Assembly: GCF_905475395.1 (NCBI RefSeq)
Contig: NC_058340.1
Coordinates: 149,501-213,500 of the forward strand
DNA length: 64,000 nt
Reading direction: 5' to 3'
DNA from: Chrysoperla carnea
Taxonomy: Eukaryota; Arthropoda; Insecta; Neuroptera; Chrysopidae
The notes under the pieces are model-generated. The model was given only the letters and a program-made list of their open reading frames with translations. It was not told the DNA's origin and made no database searches. This document shows, one piece after another, positions 13,116 through 24,883 of this stretch; within the stretch, counting starts at the first letter, position 1, and each line of letters opens with the position of its first letter. A program made the translations under genes and the position numbers.

Positions 13116-13930
13116 ACCGGTGGTGCCATCTGTGTTGAATGTATTGAACTAAAATTTTATTAAGACGGCAGTGCCATCTGTGTTGAATGTAATGAACTAA
13201 AATTTGACGGTGGTGTCATCTGTGTTGAATGTATTGAACTAAAATTTTATTTGGGCGGCAGTGCCATCTGTGTTGAATGTATTGAACTAAAATTTGACGG
13301 TGGTGCCATCTGTGTTGGATGTATTGAACTAAAATTTGACGGTGGTGCCATCTGTGTTGAATGTATTGAACTAAAATTTGACGCTGGTGCCATCTGTGTT
13401 GAATGTATTGAACTAAAATTTGACGGTGGTGCCATCTGTGTTGGATGTATTGAACTAAAATTTGACGGTGGTGCCATCTGTGTTGGATGTATTGAACTAA
13501 AATTTGACGCTGGTGCCATCTGTGTTGAATGTATTGAACTAAAATTTGACGCTGGTGCCATCTGTGTTGAATGTATTGAACTAAAATTTGACGGTGGTGC
13601 CATCTGTGTTGGATGTATTGAACTAAAATTTGACGGTGGTGCCATCTGTGTTGGATGTATTGAACTAAAATTTGACGGTGGTGCCATCTGTGTTGAATGT
13701 AATGAACTAAAATTTGACGGCAGTGCCATCTGTGTTGAATGTATTGAACTAAAATTTGACGGTGGTGCCATCTGTGTTGAATGTATTGAACTAAAATTTG
13801 ACGGTGGTGCCATCTGTGTTGAATGTATTGAACTAAAATTTTATTAGGACGGCAGTGCCATCTGTGTTGAATGTATTGAACTAAAAATTTATTCGGACAG
13901 TTGTGCCATCTTTGTTGAATGTATTGAACT
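13116..13930 (-). repeat. 42-bp minisatellite array 1
   Basis: Some 18-19 units of a 42-bp period with core GCCATCTGTGTTGAATGTAT then TGAACTAAAATTTGACGGTG. Units vary mainly at one codon-sized spot (GAATG or GGATG) and at GGTGGT, GCTGGT or GGCAGT. As 42 is a multiple of three, both strands are open for nearly 200 codons; these are by-products of the repeat, not genes. Edge units have ATTTTATTAGGACGG instead of ATTTGACGG. Confidence 0.93.
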
Positions 13931-14105
13931 TTAATTTATTTCTTATTTATTTTTTCTATTAATTTACTAAATTAATTTGTATCTTTTGAATTGTAGTTTA
14001 AATGTAGAAAATGGAAAATTTTGTTTAAAAATTGATGGATTTTTTCTCATTTTTTTGGCCAAAATTACTTCAATTTTCTTCAATTTGTATTAGGAGAACA
14101 TCATG
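13931..14105 (-). repeat. Right end of the composite repeat, with a partial block A
   Basis: 13931-13998 (TTCTTATTTATTTTTTCTAT, AATTTACTAAATTAATTTGT) is the complement of 51600-51665 at the edge of the other minisatellite. 14007-14101 is the last third of block A and ends with TTTGTATTAGGAGAA. The spacing shows that the 12-14 kb locus is one or two rearranged units of the family seen at 49-52 kb. Confidence 0.75.
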
Positions 14106-14271
14106 CTAGGTTAGTAAGGTTGTGGATGTGAATGATGAACTTTTTTTAAAATATTTTTTATAATTTTTATTAATATTCAAATGAAATAATAAAATGAACA
14201 ATATTTTAAATTTAAATAAATAATAAACAAAACAAACAAAGTATTGATTGTTTTCAGTCATTTAATTATAA

Positions 14272-17200
14272 TTAATTAATAATACCAATATAAACAATAT
14301 GTTGTTGAATATTTTGTATATTAATAATATTTTGTGTACATTTAGTATTGATTATAAATAATGGTTCAATATTATTAATATTATTATAATGATTATTAAT
14401 AATTAAATTCATATTATAAATATAAATAAAACCATTATTTAATGTTATATATAAATAATTATTTAATTTACACCATAATAATTTAGTAATATTAATATTA
14501 AATAAATTATTATTATTATTTAAATTAATATTAATATTTAGTTTAAATTCTAATAATTTATTAGCTTGTGCAATATCCCATATTTGTAAAAATAAATCTG
14601 AAATAAATGAACAAATTAAATATTTACCATCAGGACTAAATTCTAAACATTGTATTGATTTATTATAATTATTATTATTAAATAATCGAACAATAGAACC
14701 ATCAATAATATTCCATAATCGTATTGTATGATCGGCTGAACCAGATCCAATATATAATGAATTTGGATGGAATTTAATGCACATAATGTCAGATGTATGA
14801 CCACTACAAACACGTATTGGATAGATTTGTTCTAAAGTCCATAATCGAATTGATTTATCTTGTGATCCAGTTCCAACGTACATGTTGTATGCACTTGTAT
14901 CCATACACCAGATTGGTGCTTGATGTCCAACATATTGTACAACTTGTCTATTTTCTTGATAATTCCATAATTTTAAAGTGCTGTCATGTGATATTGATAA
15001 TAAATATTGTGAATTAATAAATTTTATATCATAAATGGTTGAGTTATGTCCACGTAATATTATTTTATTATAATTATTATCTGATAATGATAATGATACT
15101 TTAGTTATATTATTATTATCATTATCATTATATAATGATAATGTATTTCTATAATATAAATATATTTCAGAATGTTCGTTAGCGTAAGCTAAATAATCAA
15201 AATTATCATCAATACTGGCTGCACTGATTGAACATCTAAAAAACAAAACAAACAATTCAGATAAAATTGTAAAACATAAATTCAATTTTATGTGCTTATA
15301 TTTTCTTGTAAAATGACTCGAAAAGGAGATATTGTCTAAAGACAAAATGGAGATTCGAGTAGAGTACTTTAAAATTTGTAAAATCACCCATTTTGAAAAC
15401 TCCCAAACAACTATCAGATGATGATTATGCTACACATAAAATAAAAATTGTATGACGTTTCTTGTATCTTGATCTTTTATTTTTGTTGAAGCCACGTCAC
15501 ATTAAAGTATTGTTCATTTTAAATAAGATTAATAACAGTTGGTTGTTGTTGTTATATTTAATTAATTAATTAATTACAGATAAATAAAAATAAAATGACT
15601 TACTTATTTTGATAATTATAAAAATGATATGCTAATAATGGTGGATGTATTTGATTCATTTTTAAAATACTATCATTTAAATTATTTAATAATAAATCTG
15701 TTTTATCATTATTATCATTTATTAATAATTCTTGTTCATGTTGTTCTTGTTCTTGTTGTTCTAATATACAATTATTATTATTATTATTAATTGATATCAT
15801 CTATAAAATAAATAAATATTATAATCAATTAATTAAGTATTCATTTATTATTTTTATTTCAAGTATATCAACATACAAATAACAAAAATTCATAGTGCAG
15901 GAGTTGCGTTAGTTAAACGAATTCCCTCAGAAATGTAAAAAAAAATAACACACTTTCCTTAATTTCAAGTAGTTAAGTTTTATTTTGAAAACTAAGCATT
16001 TACAGAAAAAATCACAAGAGTCATGTTTTTTGTAAACACTTGATTAAAAATACAATATTAGACTTGGCTAACGTAGCTGATGCACTACATATATTTATTA
16101 AATTAATAATAAATAATACTTACATGTTGTTTATTATTATAATTATTATTATTAATAATATGTATATCAAACCATGTTTGTAATATTTGTATAATAATAA
16201 TATGTGATTGTTGTGATAAATATTTTAATAAGTAATTAAATGATTGTTTAGTTAAATTTAATTGATATTTACATGAACGAAATGTCATTAAATCTAAATG
16301 TGATTCAATATCTGATATTGTTAATATGTGTTCATGTTCTAATATTTTAAATATACGTTCAACTATTGTATTTGTATTACTTGTATTACTTGTACACACT
16401 GTACTTGTACTTGTACTTGTACTTGTACTTGTTATATTTATATCTGTTTGTAATAATAATATATTATTATCATCATCATCTCTTAGTATTAAATCTAAAA
16501 ATAAATCAATAAATAATTATTATTAAAAATCAATACAAATCATTTTTATTTCTAATCAAATTATGGATCTTTTAATGAAAATGTTTTATTGTTAGTTATA
16601 TTATTAAACACAAGCATTACTAGACAGTGCTACATATATCGAATCTAAGTAGCGTTAATTAATAATAAAATTTAAAATAAATCAATCAATAAATTTAAAT
16701 TTCGTATAAATTCTATTTATTATTTTATTAAATTAATAATAATAATAATATTTATTAAGTTAATTAATTATAGCTATTTAGTAGTTTTGGGTACTAACGC
16801 TTACATCAATAAATATACAGTGTGTTCATTTTAAAAATATCTAACTTGAATATCTGTTAACCTGCTCTGATTATTGTTTTAAGTGAAGACACGTCACACA
16901 CATTTAGATATCGACGGCAAAATTCAAAATTGTAGGTTTGATCGCTTCGTTCCCACTCTCACTCCAACATTCTACTTTACTTTGTGATATACCTCATTTG
17001 ATAGTGCATACAATTGTCTTTTCAACCATGATATAAAAAAAGAAATCAATCGATTGGTTCTTAAGATAGACTACACAGAATATTAATTTTATAAGTTGTA
17101 CCTTCTGTGTAATTTATCTCAAGAACCAATCGATTGATATCATTTGTTTTATTATGATTGAATAGAGAATTTTATGTTTTTTCAAATGAGCTATAAGCAA

Positions 17201-20200
17201 AAGTAAGAGGTACCATTTGAAATTTCAAAGTTGGGATGGTTAGGGGCGAAGGAATGAAACTTAAAATTCTCTAAGTACCATTTTTGAACATTATCCTCGA
17301 TATCTAAATGATCGTGTTTTCACTCAAAACAATAATCAATCACATCACATTAAAAGTTAATAGTTTTGATATGAACGTACTGTATATGATTGTGTTTGTA
17401 ATACACATTGTATAACCACACATACATATTACTTTGTACATCCTGTATAAATATAATGTTTACCATAGCAACCAGTAAATAATATATCTAATAATATCTA
17501 TAAATAAAATTATTATTATATATAAAATTATAAATAAATAAATAAATAATGAATAATAATAATAATAATAAAAATAAATTAATAACAATAAATGAATTAA
17601 ATAAATTAAATGAAGAATGTGAATTAAATATAAATAATGATAAATTATATCAATTACAAAATAATGCTAAATTACGTGCAATTACAACAACTAAAACATA
17701 TCAAGAATTTAAGTAAGTTTTACCCTTTATTTATTTATTTATTTATTAACTTTTAATTTAATTATACATTTAATTGTTTAAATACCATGTTACTCTATCT
17801 TATACCTACTTATCCATAATAATCCCATTTTAATACATACTATACAATTTGCATCTAATGTGTGCCCTCATCAGTAAACAATGATGTTTCAAACAAAAGT
17901 TGTTGATTTTTTGATAAGAAACATTTTCTACATTTAAACTATTGTTCTATCTGTAACGATTTACAAGACCCAATTGACTAATGTTGCTCATTTATGAACT
18001 CGACCTCACTTTCGACGTCCTGAATGCGTTGTTAAAATTTCAGTTTGATATTTTTTTCCATTTTTGAACTATCGTGTCGACAGACAAGCAGGCGGGCGAA
18101 CAACCAAAAATGGACTAATTAGATGATTTTATGTACAACTATACCAAAATTTTGTTGGTACCATCAGTATTTTTAACCTCTAGTTACATACTTGGTACTA
18201 AACTTTTTATACCATGTAATAAAAATTAAATGTAGTTACATTTATTTATACAACAAAAAAAGAGGTTTTAAACAATTCTACAAAACTAAACTAATGAAGA
18301 CTTTATGTTTATGTTTTGATTTTAATTGAAATTGAATTTAATTGAAAGACACATTACATTCTAGACATAGAATATTATACAGATGTAATCAGATCATACC
18401 GAAAAAATAAGGCATCCCTCGTAAATGTTCACCTTATTTCAGATTTAGCCTGGAAGAACTGGTTATTCATCAAAAACAATAGTATTAGTTTTTAAACAAT
18501 ATTAAATTTGAGATCAAGTCGGGTTTTGTAAGACTGATACTTTATGAGATACAGCTTTTCAAAGTTTGTTTATTTTTTTCAAGTTATACGATTTTATACA
18601 AAATTTCGTCTTGTAAATCGTTAAGAGATAGAACAAAAATTTAAATGTAAAAACTGCAAGGTTCGTTCCCCCCTTCCCGGGTTTAATTTGATTGAATCAT
18701 ATATACTTGAGTATTTAAACACAAATACCAGATGATATTCGTGTTTGTTTGTCTGTCTGAATTCTCTTCTATTTGATACTCTTTTGATTTAGATGTAAAT
18801 ATAATGACTTTTATAAATAATTAAATATTTATTGATATTGTTTCAGATCGATTGTTTCAGCTGCACATTTAAAATCATTTGAATGTAAAAATAATAAAAT
18901 AACATCATCAGATCCATCTAGTGCTACTTCTAGTACAACTAACTAATAACAACTAATTATGTTGCTGTAAATGATAGTTTAAAGTCTTTTAATCACAATA
19001 AACACAGTTTTAGGACCTCATACGGATACAAATTTTGAATTATAATATTAATTGTATAAAAATTAACATCAAAAAAGTTTTCATTATAAAGTAAATTGAT
19101 CACAGATTATGTTTATGTAAACAAATATTAAATTATGCTCCTTTCTTAAAAGAAAACTTTAGTTTTTAACACTTTTACGATATTATTTATAGCATTTTCT
19201 TACATTTAATAAATATAAAGTATGATATTTACTTACCATTATCAACATCATCATTATCATTATCATTATCATGATTATATTGTTGTTGTTGTTTAAATTT
19301 ATTAAAATTAATTAAATATTGTTGATATTTCTCATGATATTCTTTACGTAAACGTTCAAATATTTTATATAATTGTTGTTGTTGTTGTTGTATTGTTGTT
19401 GTTGTTAATGTATTAGTATTTGTTGTATTTGTATTTGTTGTATTTGCTTTTAATGTTTCAACATGTAAATGACATAATAATGGACCAGCTATACACCATA
19501 ATTCTGTTTGTATTCCAATATTTTTTATATTACATAACCAATTTAACCATCTTAAACAATAATAATAATAATAATAAATTAATTAATTAATTATATTTAT
19601 TAACTTTTAACTGGTATCGTGCGATCCATCCCACATATTTACTGCTTTATAATACTCTTAAGTTTTTGTGTTACGGTTACGCGATTCTATTATTTATATA
19701 TTATTAGAAGTGGAGATACCAGGGAACATTTTACTTTCGTTTTCTTAGTAATACGAAGCAAAAATGTTTCGAAAACTATTGAAAATTGGCCATGACGCTA
19801 TAAGGCCGAGGATGAACCAAGTAGGAGTGATTTTCATGAAGATGAAGTTATAATTGACAGAAAAGAAGTGGAGAATGTTAATTGCTGGGCAGACGGTACA
19901 GTTATGAAAGAAGATGATTCTAGTATAAGTAGTTCTAGTCAAGAAGAAGATATCATTATAAATTCAAGATATTTTACAGACAAGAACAGTTTTAAATACT
20001 CTAAAACATCTTCTAGTCGTCACACATCGTTCATACGAGATTCAGATTGCATATTCAAAAATTTTCCTTGATATGACTAATATCAAAAAATTTGTTAACG
20101 TACACAAAAGATCCTAAAAATAATCAGTCTCAAAGCGACTAGTCTAACTGTAAGTAAAGCTGGAACATCAAGGTACAAATAAAGCCCTTGTTATTTATGT

Positions 20201-20963
20201 TACCAAAAACAAGATCTACAATTTATAAAATATTGAAATTATATTTGTAAGAATTATTTATTAAAGTTTGTAATGTGTTCTAATTTGTAAAGTTGTTCTT
20301 GGAAACTGATTATGTTACAAATATAATTAATCTGCCTTAGTGGAAAATATATTTGAAATAAGAATAAGTGTTAGGAAACTCTGAAAAAATCTTAGACCGT
20401 TAATACCAACAACGACAACGTAACATAAATGATGATCGATACCAGTGAAGAGTAAAGAGTTGAATGTAATAAATATAATATAATAAAACAGGTAGACTTA
20501 CTTTAAATAATGTTGCATGATTTGTTTTGGTTCGTTATTACAACTGCTATATAAAATTGAATTAGAACGTGCTGTAGCAGCATCTGTATATAATGCTACT
20601 GCCATTTGTTCACTTGTTAAACAACAACTATTATTATCATCCACAACATTATTACTTAATTTATTATCACTATCATCATTACTACCATTATTATTATTAC
20701 TATTACTCTATAAATCAATCAATATAAAACTTTATTAATAAATAATTATAATTATTATTATTTATATATATAACTACCGTTATTGTTGTATAATTTCTAC
20801 GTTCTAAATAAGATGTAACAATATTATTTATTATATCTGTTTTATTTCTTTTTACTTTATTTAATAAACGATTATTATTATTATTACTATTTATTTGAAT
20901 TAAATCATTTGAATTATGATTTAATGAAGAATAATGTTGTTGTTGTTGTTGTTGTATATTCAT
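14272..20963 (-). CDS. TAF5L: TAF5L / PAF65-beta (wda-type) WD40 subunit of SAGA, six exons
   Basis: Exons (minus strand): 20963-20778, 20707-20502, 19550-19237, 16494-16124, 15800-15604, 15235-14272; phases consistent, 745 aa. N-terminal part has a LisH-like helix (IINNIVTSYLERRNY), then a TAF5 N-terminal domain spread over several exons (QIMQHYLKWLNWLC, IAGPLLCHLHVE, FRSCKYQLNLTKQSFNYLLK). The last exon gives WD40 repeats: HDSTLKLWNYQ, GTGSQDKSIRLWTLEQ, PNSLYIGSGSADHTIRLWN, FSPDGKYLI. Wording matches TAF5L/wda better than TAF5 (GHTSDIMCIKFHPNS). Family role: scaffold of the histone acetyltransferase complex SAGA in the nucleus. Asn/Thr/Gln runs interrupt the loops. Intron 3 (2.7 kb) holds a whole gene on the other strand. 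Choice between TAF5 and TAF5L about 85 percent sure. Confidence 0.88.
16816..17384. mobile_element. Tc1/mariner-like MITE in TAF5L intron 3
   Basis: Starts TACAGTGTGTTCATTTTAAA and ends in the complement-like GATATGAACGTACTGTA, flanked by TA on both sides. Inner arms also pair: GATTATTGTTTTAAGTGAAG with CACTCAAAACAATAATC, and ATCGATTGGTTCTTAAGATA with ATCTCAAGAACCAATCGAT near the centre. About 569 bp that fold on themselves almost end to end; no transposase. Confidence 0.8.
17549..18946 (+). CDS. CCDC103-like short protein (dynein attachment factor N-terminal domain), two exons
   Basis: Exons 17549-17712 and 18847-18946, joined GT/AG in phase, 87 aa ending in TTN and a stop. After an Asn run it reads INELNKLNEECELNINNDKL, then NNAKLRAITTTKTYQEFKSI, then VSAAHLKSFECK. 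That is the N-terminal domain of CCDC103 (human: NAAKLRAV...SYEEFRGIVLASHLKPLE). In vertebrates CCDC103 (242 aa) helps anchor dynein arms on motile cilia; here only the N-terminal domain is present, so function is inferred from the domain. The gene lies wholly inside an intron of TAF5L on the opposite strand. An intron of 1,134 bp holds a repeat (17850-18235). Confidence 0.75.
17850..18235 (+). repeat. Interspersed repeat family D (copy 1)
   Basis: Order of marks: CAGTAAACAATGATGTTTCA, AACAAAAGTTGTTGA, TTGTTCTATCTGTAACGATT, GACCCAATTGACTAATG, TGAACTATCGTGTCGACAGACA, AATGGACTAATTAGATGATTTTATG, ending in TTTTTATACCATGTA. The same order is seen at 53468-53880; tails only, reversed, at 36477-36605 and 57290-57450. 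Possibly the 3' end of a LINE; no coding part seen. Confidence 0.75.
19740..20075 (+). pseudogene. Possible DNA-transposase N-terminal fragment in TAF5L intron 2
   Basis: An open stretch at 19868-20071 gives an acidic, Ser-rich segment (DDSSISSSSQEEDI) then SRYFTDKNSFKYSKTSSSRH. An acidic lead followed by K-N-x-F-K-aromatic-S-K is reminiscent of the N-terminal part of piggyBac-type transposases, but there is no DDD catalytic region, so it is at best a remnant. It could also be chance. Confidence 0.22.
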
Positions 20964-21799
20964 TATTATTTATTTATTTATTTACAAATAAATAAACAAC
21001 GGTAACTTAATATTATAATTATATTCAAACAACAAACTAACATTCTTCATTCATTCATTCTAATCTAACCAAACATTTTAGTTTTTTATTCTTTATGTCA
21101 ACGAGAATCGTGTGTCGTGTGTCGTGTTTGATTGACGAATACAGTGCTTCCATCTGTAAAAGTTATTTTAGGGTGCGTTCCGTTATTCATTGCAAATACT
21201 GTACGGTGCTCTTAGTGGAAAGAAATTCATTTTATTATAGACTTCCAGTACACTGCCACAGTATTGTACAGACATTATGATGTCATAAATCACCACCATT
21301 TTAAGCATTTACTGAAGTTTTAAAAGTCAGGTTAATCTTTAGATATAATTTCATGATGACGTTTACGTTGGCACTTAGCGATAAATTAGAATTTCACCTA
21401 GCTGCATAAAATAAAACTATGTGCAGCGTCAAATTTAAAAGATGTAACTTCATGATGAAGTTGATACTGGCTTTGAGCGTTAAATTAGGAATCCACTTAA
21501 CTGAAAACAATAAAACTATGTCTAGCGTCAAAGAGTAAAAAGGAGCGACAAAAAACAAAAAGGTTGATTATTTATTAATCCATAAGCTTATTTTTAATAA
21601 AACATATGTAATGATAATGCTTAACAACTATATCCATAATGGGTGGTAAATATGATTCATAAAAATAATTGAGCGTCAAGCTTTATCATACATCTTATAC
21701 GTCATAACTCAAAGTGGTGATTATAATGTGTGTCAGAATGCACCCTTTATTTGATAAATAAATAAATGGTTGATGTATTGAAATTAAATTTAAATAAAA
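20964..21799. other. Divergent upstream region of TAF5L and ALG14
   Basis: About 840 bp between start codons. Most of it is occupied by the 21172-21749 inverted-repeat element, so the usable promoters must lie in the ~200 bp next to TAF5L and the ~50 bp next to ALG14, or inside the element (inference). Confidence 0.5.
21172..21749. repeat. Inverted-repeat element with nested CATGATGACG copies
   Basis: Outer ends AGGGTGCGTTC (left) and GAATGCACCCT (right) are inverted. Inside are at least two direct copies of the CATGATGACG family (TTTCATGATGACGTTTACGT at ~21350; ACTTCATGATGAAGTTGATA at ~21448), each followed by a GCGATAAATTAG or GCGTTAAATTAG stretch, then GTCAAAGAGTAAAAAGGAGCGACAAAAAAC (core AAAAAGGAGCGACAAAAAAC). 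Confidence 0.65.
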
Positions 21800-22447
21800 A
21801 TGTGGTTAATAATATTATTAATAATAATAACAATAATATTAATACGATTAAGTTATTTAATAATAATTAAAAATAAAATAAATAATAAATTAATTAAAAA
21901 TAAGAATAAGAATAAAAAAATAAAAACATTAGTATGTTTAGGTAGTGGTGGACATACAAGTGAAATGTTACAAATCATAGAAATATTAGATAAAAATAAA
22001 TATGAACCAATAATATATATGTTAGCGGATACAGATCAAACAAGTTTAAATAAAATAAATCAATTAAATTTAATTAATAATAATAATTATTATTTAATAC
22101 CACGTAGTCGTCAAGTACATCAATCATATTTAACAAGTGTATTTAGTACAATTCAATCATTAATATATGTTTTATATTTATTAATATTTAAAATAAATCA
22201 ATTAAATTTAATTATATGTAATGGTCCTGGTACATGTGTACCAATCATTTTAACTAGTTTTATTTTATATAAATTAATGTATTTAAATAATAATTGTAAA
22301 TTAATTTATATTGAATCAATATGTAGACAACATACATTATCAATAACTGGTCTAATATTATTTTATTTTGTTGATTTATTTGTGGTGCAATCTAAATATT
22401 TATATTCAAAATATCCAACAACTTTATATTTTGGTCAATTATTATAA
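21800..22447 (+). CDS. ALG14: UDP-GlcNAc transferase membrane subunit ALG14, intronless
   Basis: 215 aa in one exon, near the usual ~216. Residues 1-23 are a hydrophobic anchor (LIILLIIITIILIRLSYLII), followed by a Lys/Asn stretch, then VCLGSGGHTSEMLQIIEIL, LIPRSRQVHQSY, LIICNGPGTCVPIIL, YIESICRQHTLSITG and VVQSKYLYSKYPTTLYFGQL. These are the conserved ALG14 motifs in order. Family role: anchors ALG13 to the cytosolic face of the ER; together they add the second GlcNAc to the dolichol-linked precursor of N-glycans. Head-to-head with TAF5L. Codon use is extremely AT-rich, like its neighbours. The lack of introns contrasts with every other gene here. Confidence 0.93.
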   Translation: MWLIILLIIITIILIRLSYLIIIKNKINNKLIKNKNKNKKIKTLVCLGSGGHTSEMLQIIEILDKNKYEPIIYMLADTDQTSLNKINQLNLINNNNYYLIPRSRQVHQSYLTSVFSTIQSLIYVLYLLIFKINQLNLIICNGPGTCVPIILTSFILYKLMYLNNNCKLIYIESICRQHTLSITGLILFYFVDLFVVQSKYLYSKYPTTLYFGQLL

Positions 22448-22689
22448 ATCATTTCATTTTCATTTGAATTAATCAATCATAATGATTCATTAGTAATTCA
22501 TTTGAATATCAAAATGAATATCATAATAAATTATCAATATTATTGATGCGTTCACTATAATGTCGTTATAAATGATTTTGATTGTATTTATTTATTTTTA
22601 AAATGTATAAAAAGTAACAAATAAATAAATATTTATTTTATAAAACATGCTGTTGTGTTTATTTATTAACAAGTAAAATTAAAAAAATT

Positions 22690-22995
22690 CCCCTCTAATT
22701 TTTCAGGTACAAAACCCTAAACTCACACTTGAAACATATCTAAGAACAATCTCCATTAAATTACTGTTTTCCTTAAAGACTTCACCAAATTAAAACTATT
22801 TTGAAGATCATCGCCTATTTTTTAGTTGTTTTGAGTACAGAAAAATAAAATCGCAGTTGAAACATAGTTAAGAACACTCCGCATTAAATTACCTTTCAAG
22901 TGAAACAAAATCGATTTATTCGTTTAGGTGTTATAAGGCCACAAACAGACAGACAGACACACACATAGAGGTCAATCTTGTAACACTCGTTTATT
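22690..22995 (-). repeat. Interspersed repeat family E (copy 3, longest)
   Basis: Two successive versions of an ACTTGAAACATA..TAAGAACA motif (at ~22720 and ~22855), a GATCATCGCC stretch between them, and a tail with CAGACAGACAGACACACACA. Reverse complement of 4150-4470 over most of its length. Confidence 0.7.
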
Positions 22996-24645
22996 TTAGG
23001 GAGTTAAAAATTAATTTTTGTTGCATCGATATTAAATATATAGAATGGAGATTTAAAAATAAATAAGCTCCATCACCTTCATAACTTGATCATTTCATTT
23101 GTAGGGCCGTTTGTAGAGACTTGTAGAGATTGACTGTATGGACGATGATGAAAACTTTCTACATTTTATTTGTACCTGATTTTAATTGATTTAATTAACG
23201 GATTATTTTATAGACTGTTGTCTTCTTGCCTTAATCTGATAAATGTGCATGTAAATCTTTTAAGCTAGCAACACAATATTTAATAAATAAAGGATAATTC
23301 GAACTAAAGTCGTGTGTTAAACTTGTGTGTAATTTTTCTTGTATTAAAATCGTATTAGAACCTATTTAATTAACATTCTAAAGATGGGTTAATTGTTAGC
23401 TAGTTTAATGAGGTATCCCTTAAGTTTAAAGGTTACATGGATGGTGTGCATTATGTATTTATCATTTATTTTGATTGAGTCGTATGTTTGTTTTTGTTAT
23501 CTTTTAAAGTAAAGGTCATGTAAACACAAATAAATTTTTATATAATTAATAATTAATAATAAATGAATGAATGAATGTATGATGTTAATATAAATAAAGT
23601 TATAAATAAAATTAAATATATTTATTTTTATTTTATTGTGCAAACAAGCAAATATTAAATATTAAATATAAAATAGTATAAAAATTAAATATATCAATAA
23701 TAGATTCATTCGTATATATCTTATTTATTATTTTATGTTATTTAATTACAATAAACCCACCCACAACCAAGATAATCTTTGTAATCCAATATATAATAAT
23801 AATAGACCTTTTTTTCACTTTGTTTTTGTTTTTAAATGAAAGTAAATGAGGACCAAAATTATAGGAAATTTAATTTCAAATAACTTTGTTGATAACTATT
23901 TTTAAATAAAAGAGTTATTTAATAAATGCAAATGCAAACAATGTCAAAACAGTGTTTGAAAATATGTATCTAATATTTACTAACTGAACTAATTGACATC
24001 ACAGATCAGTAATCAATATTGTGTGACTCTTTAATAATTTGTTTTTCATTGTGTAATTATTGTTGAAAATACCAAATTTTCGATTTACAGATTCTATTTA
24101 ATCACTACTTTCATAAAAAAGAAACAAAAAGCATTTCAACTTTAAATGAAAAAGGTCAATAATAATACATGTTGAATAATGAATGATGAATGTTTAATGA
24201 AAATGATTGATATCTTATTTATTAGTTTGATTTGATTTGATTTGTTTTTTTTTTTTAAAGATTACATAAATAGTTATTGATTACATAGAAGCGGATTGTA
24301 GAAGTTAGATTGTTAATACTTTATAAAATCAATTGTTTTATAATATGTTTGTTGGATTAGTATGATGGATTCATTGTAATATTAATATGTAATAATAATA
24401 ATAATAATTAATTTAGAGGTAGATTGTTAAATCAGGTACCATCTGTATTTAAACCTAATATAATAATAATATTAATATTTATATTTAACAATTATAAAAG
24501 TTAATATATTAATTAGTTGTAGTTATAATTACAATAATATCTTCATTTACAACATTTATAAATTTAACTACAATTTTATAAAGCTATCTTTATTATATTT
24601 ATATTTATATAGTATTTATATGTAACATACACGTTTTACTATTAC

Positions 24646-24715
24646 CAAGTGATATAGCTATAACATTATATGTGAATAACATTTACTGTTATAGTAATAT
24701 CACTTAGAATGCTTC
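24646..24715. repeat. Short hairpin
   Basis: AAGTGATATAGCTATAACA and TGTTATAGTAATATCACTT are complementary with one small mismatch, separated by ~30 bp. Confidence 0.6.
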
Positions 24716-24883
24716 AACTTTTACTATTATTTTGATTTTAAAGTGTACAACAGATAGTTTTATTTACAACAGTTATCATTTAATGTTATCTATCGTGTAA
24801 ATTTTAAATATTATTGTATTATAAATAATATTAATTATTAATTATTAACAAATTATATAAAATTCTAATAAAATAAATTTTAA

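Noticed and set aside
13247-13847. Overlapping ~190-codon open frames on both strands
   Set aside because: They are the 42-bp minisatellite read as codons; no start context, splice sites or conserved domain, and the same happens at 49731-50201.
13116-13930. CRISPR-like array
   Set aside because: Units are contiguous 42-mers without unique spacers, in an animal nuclear genome.
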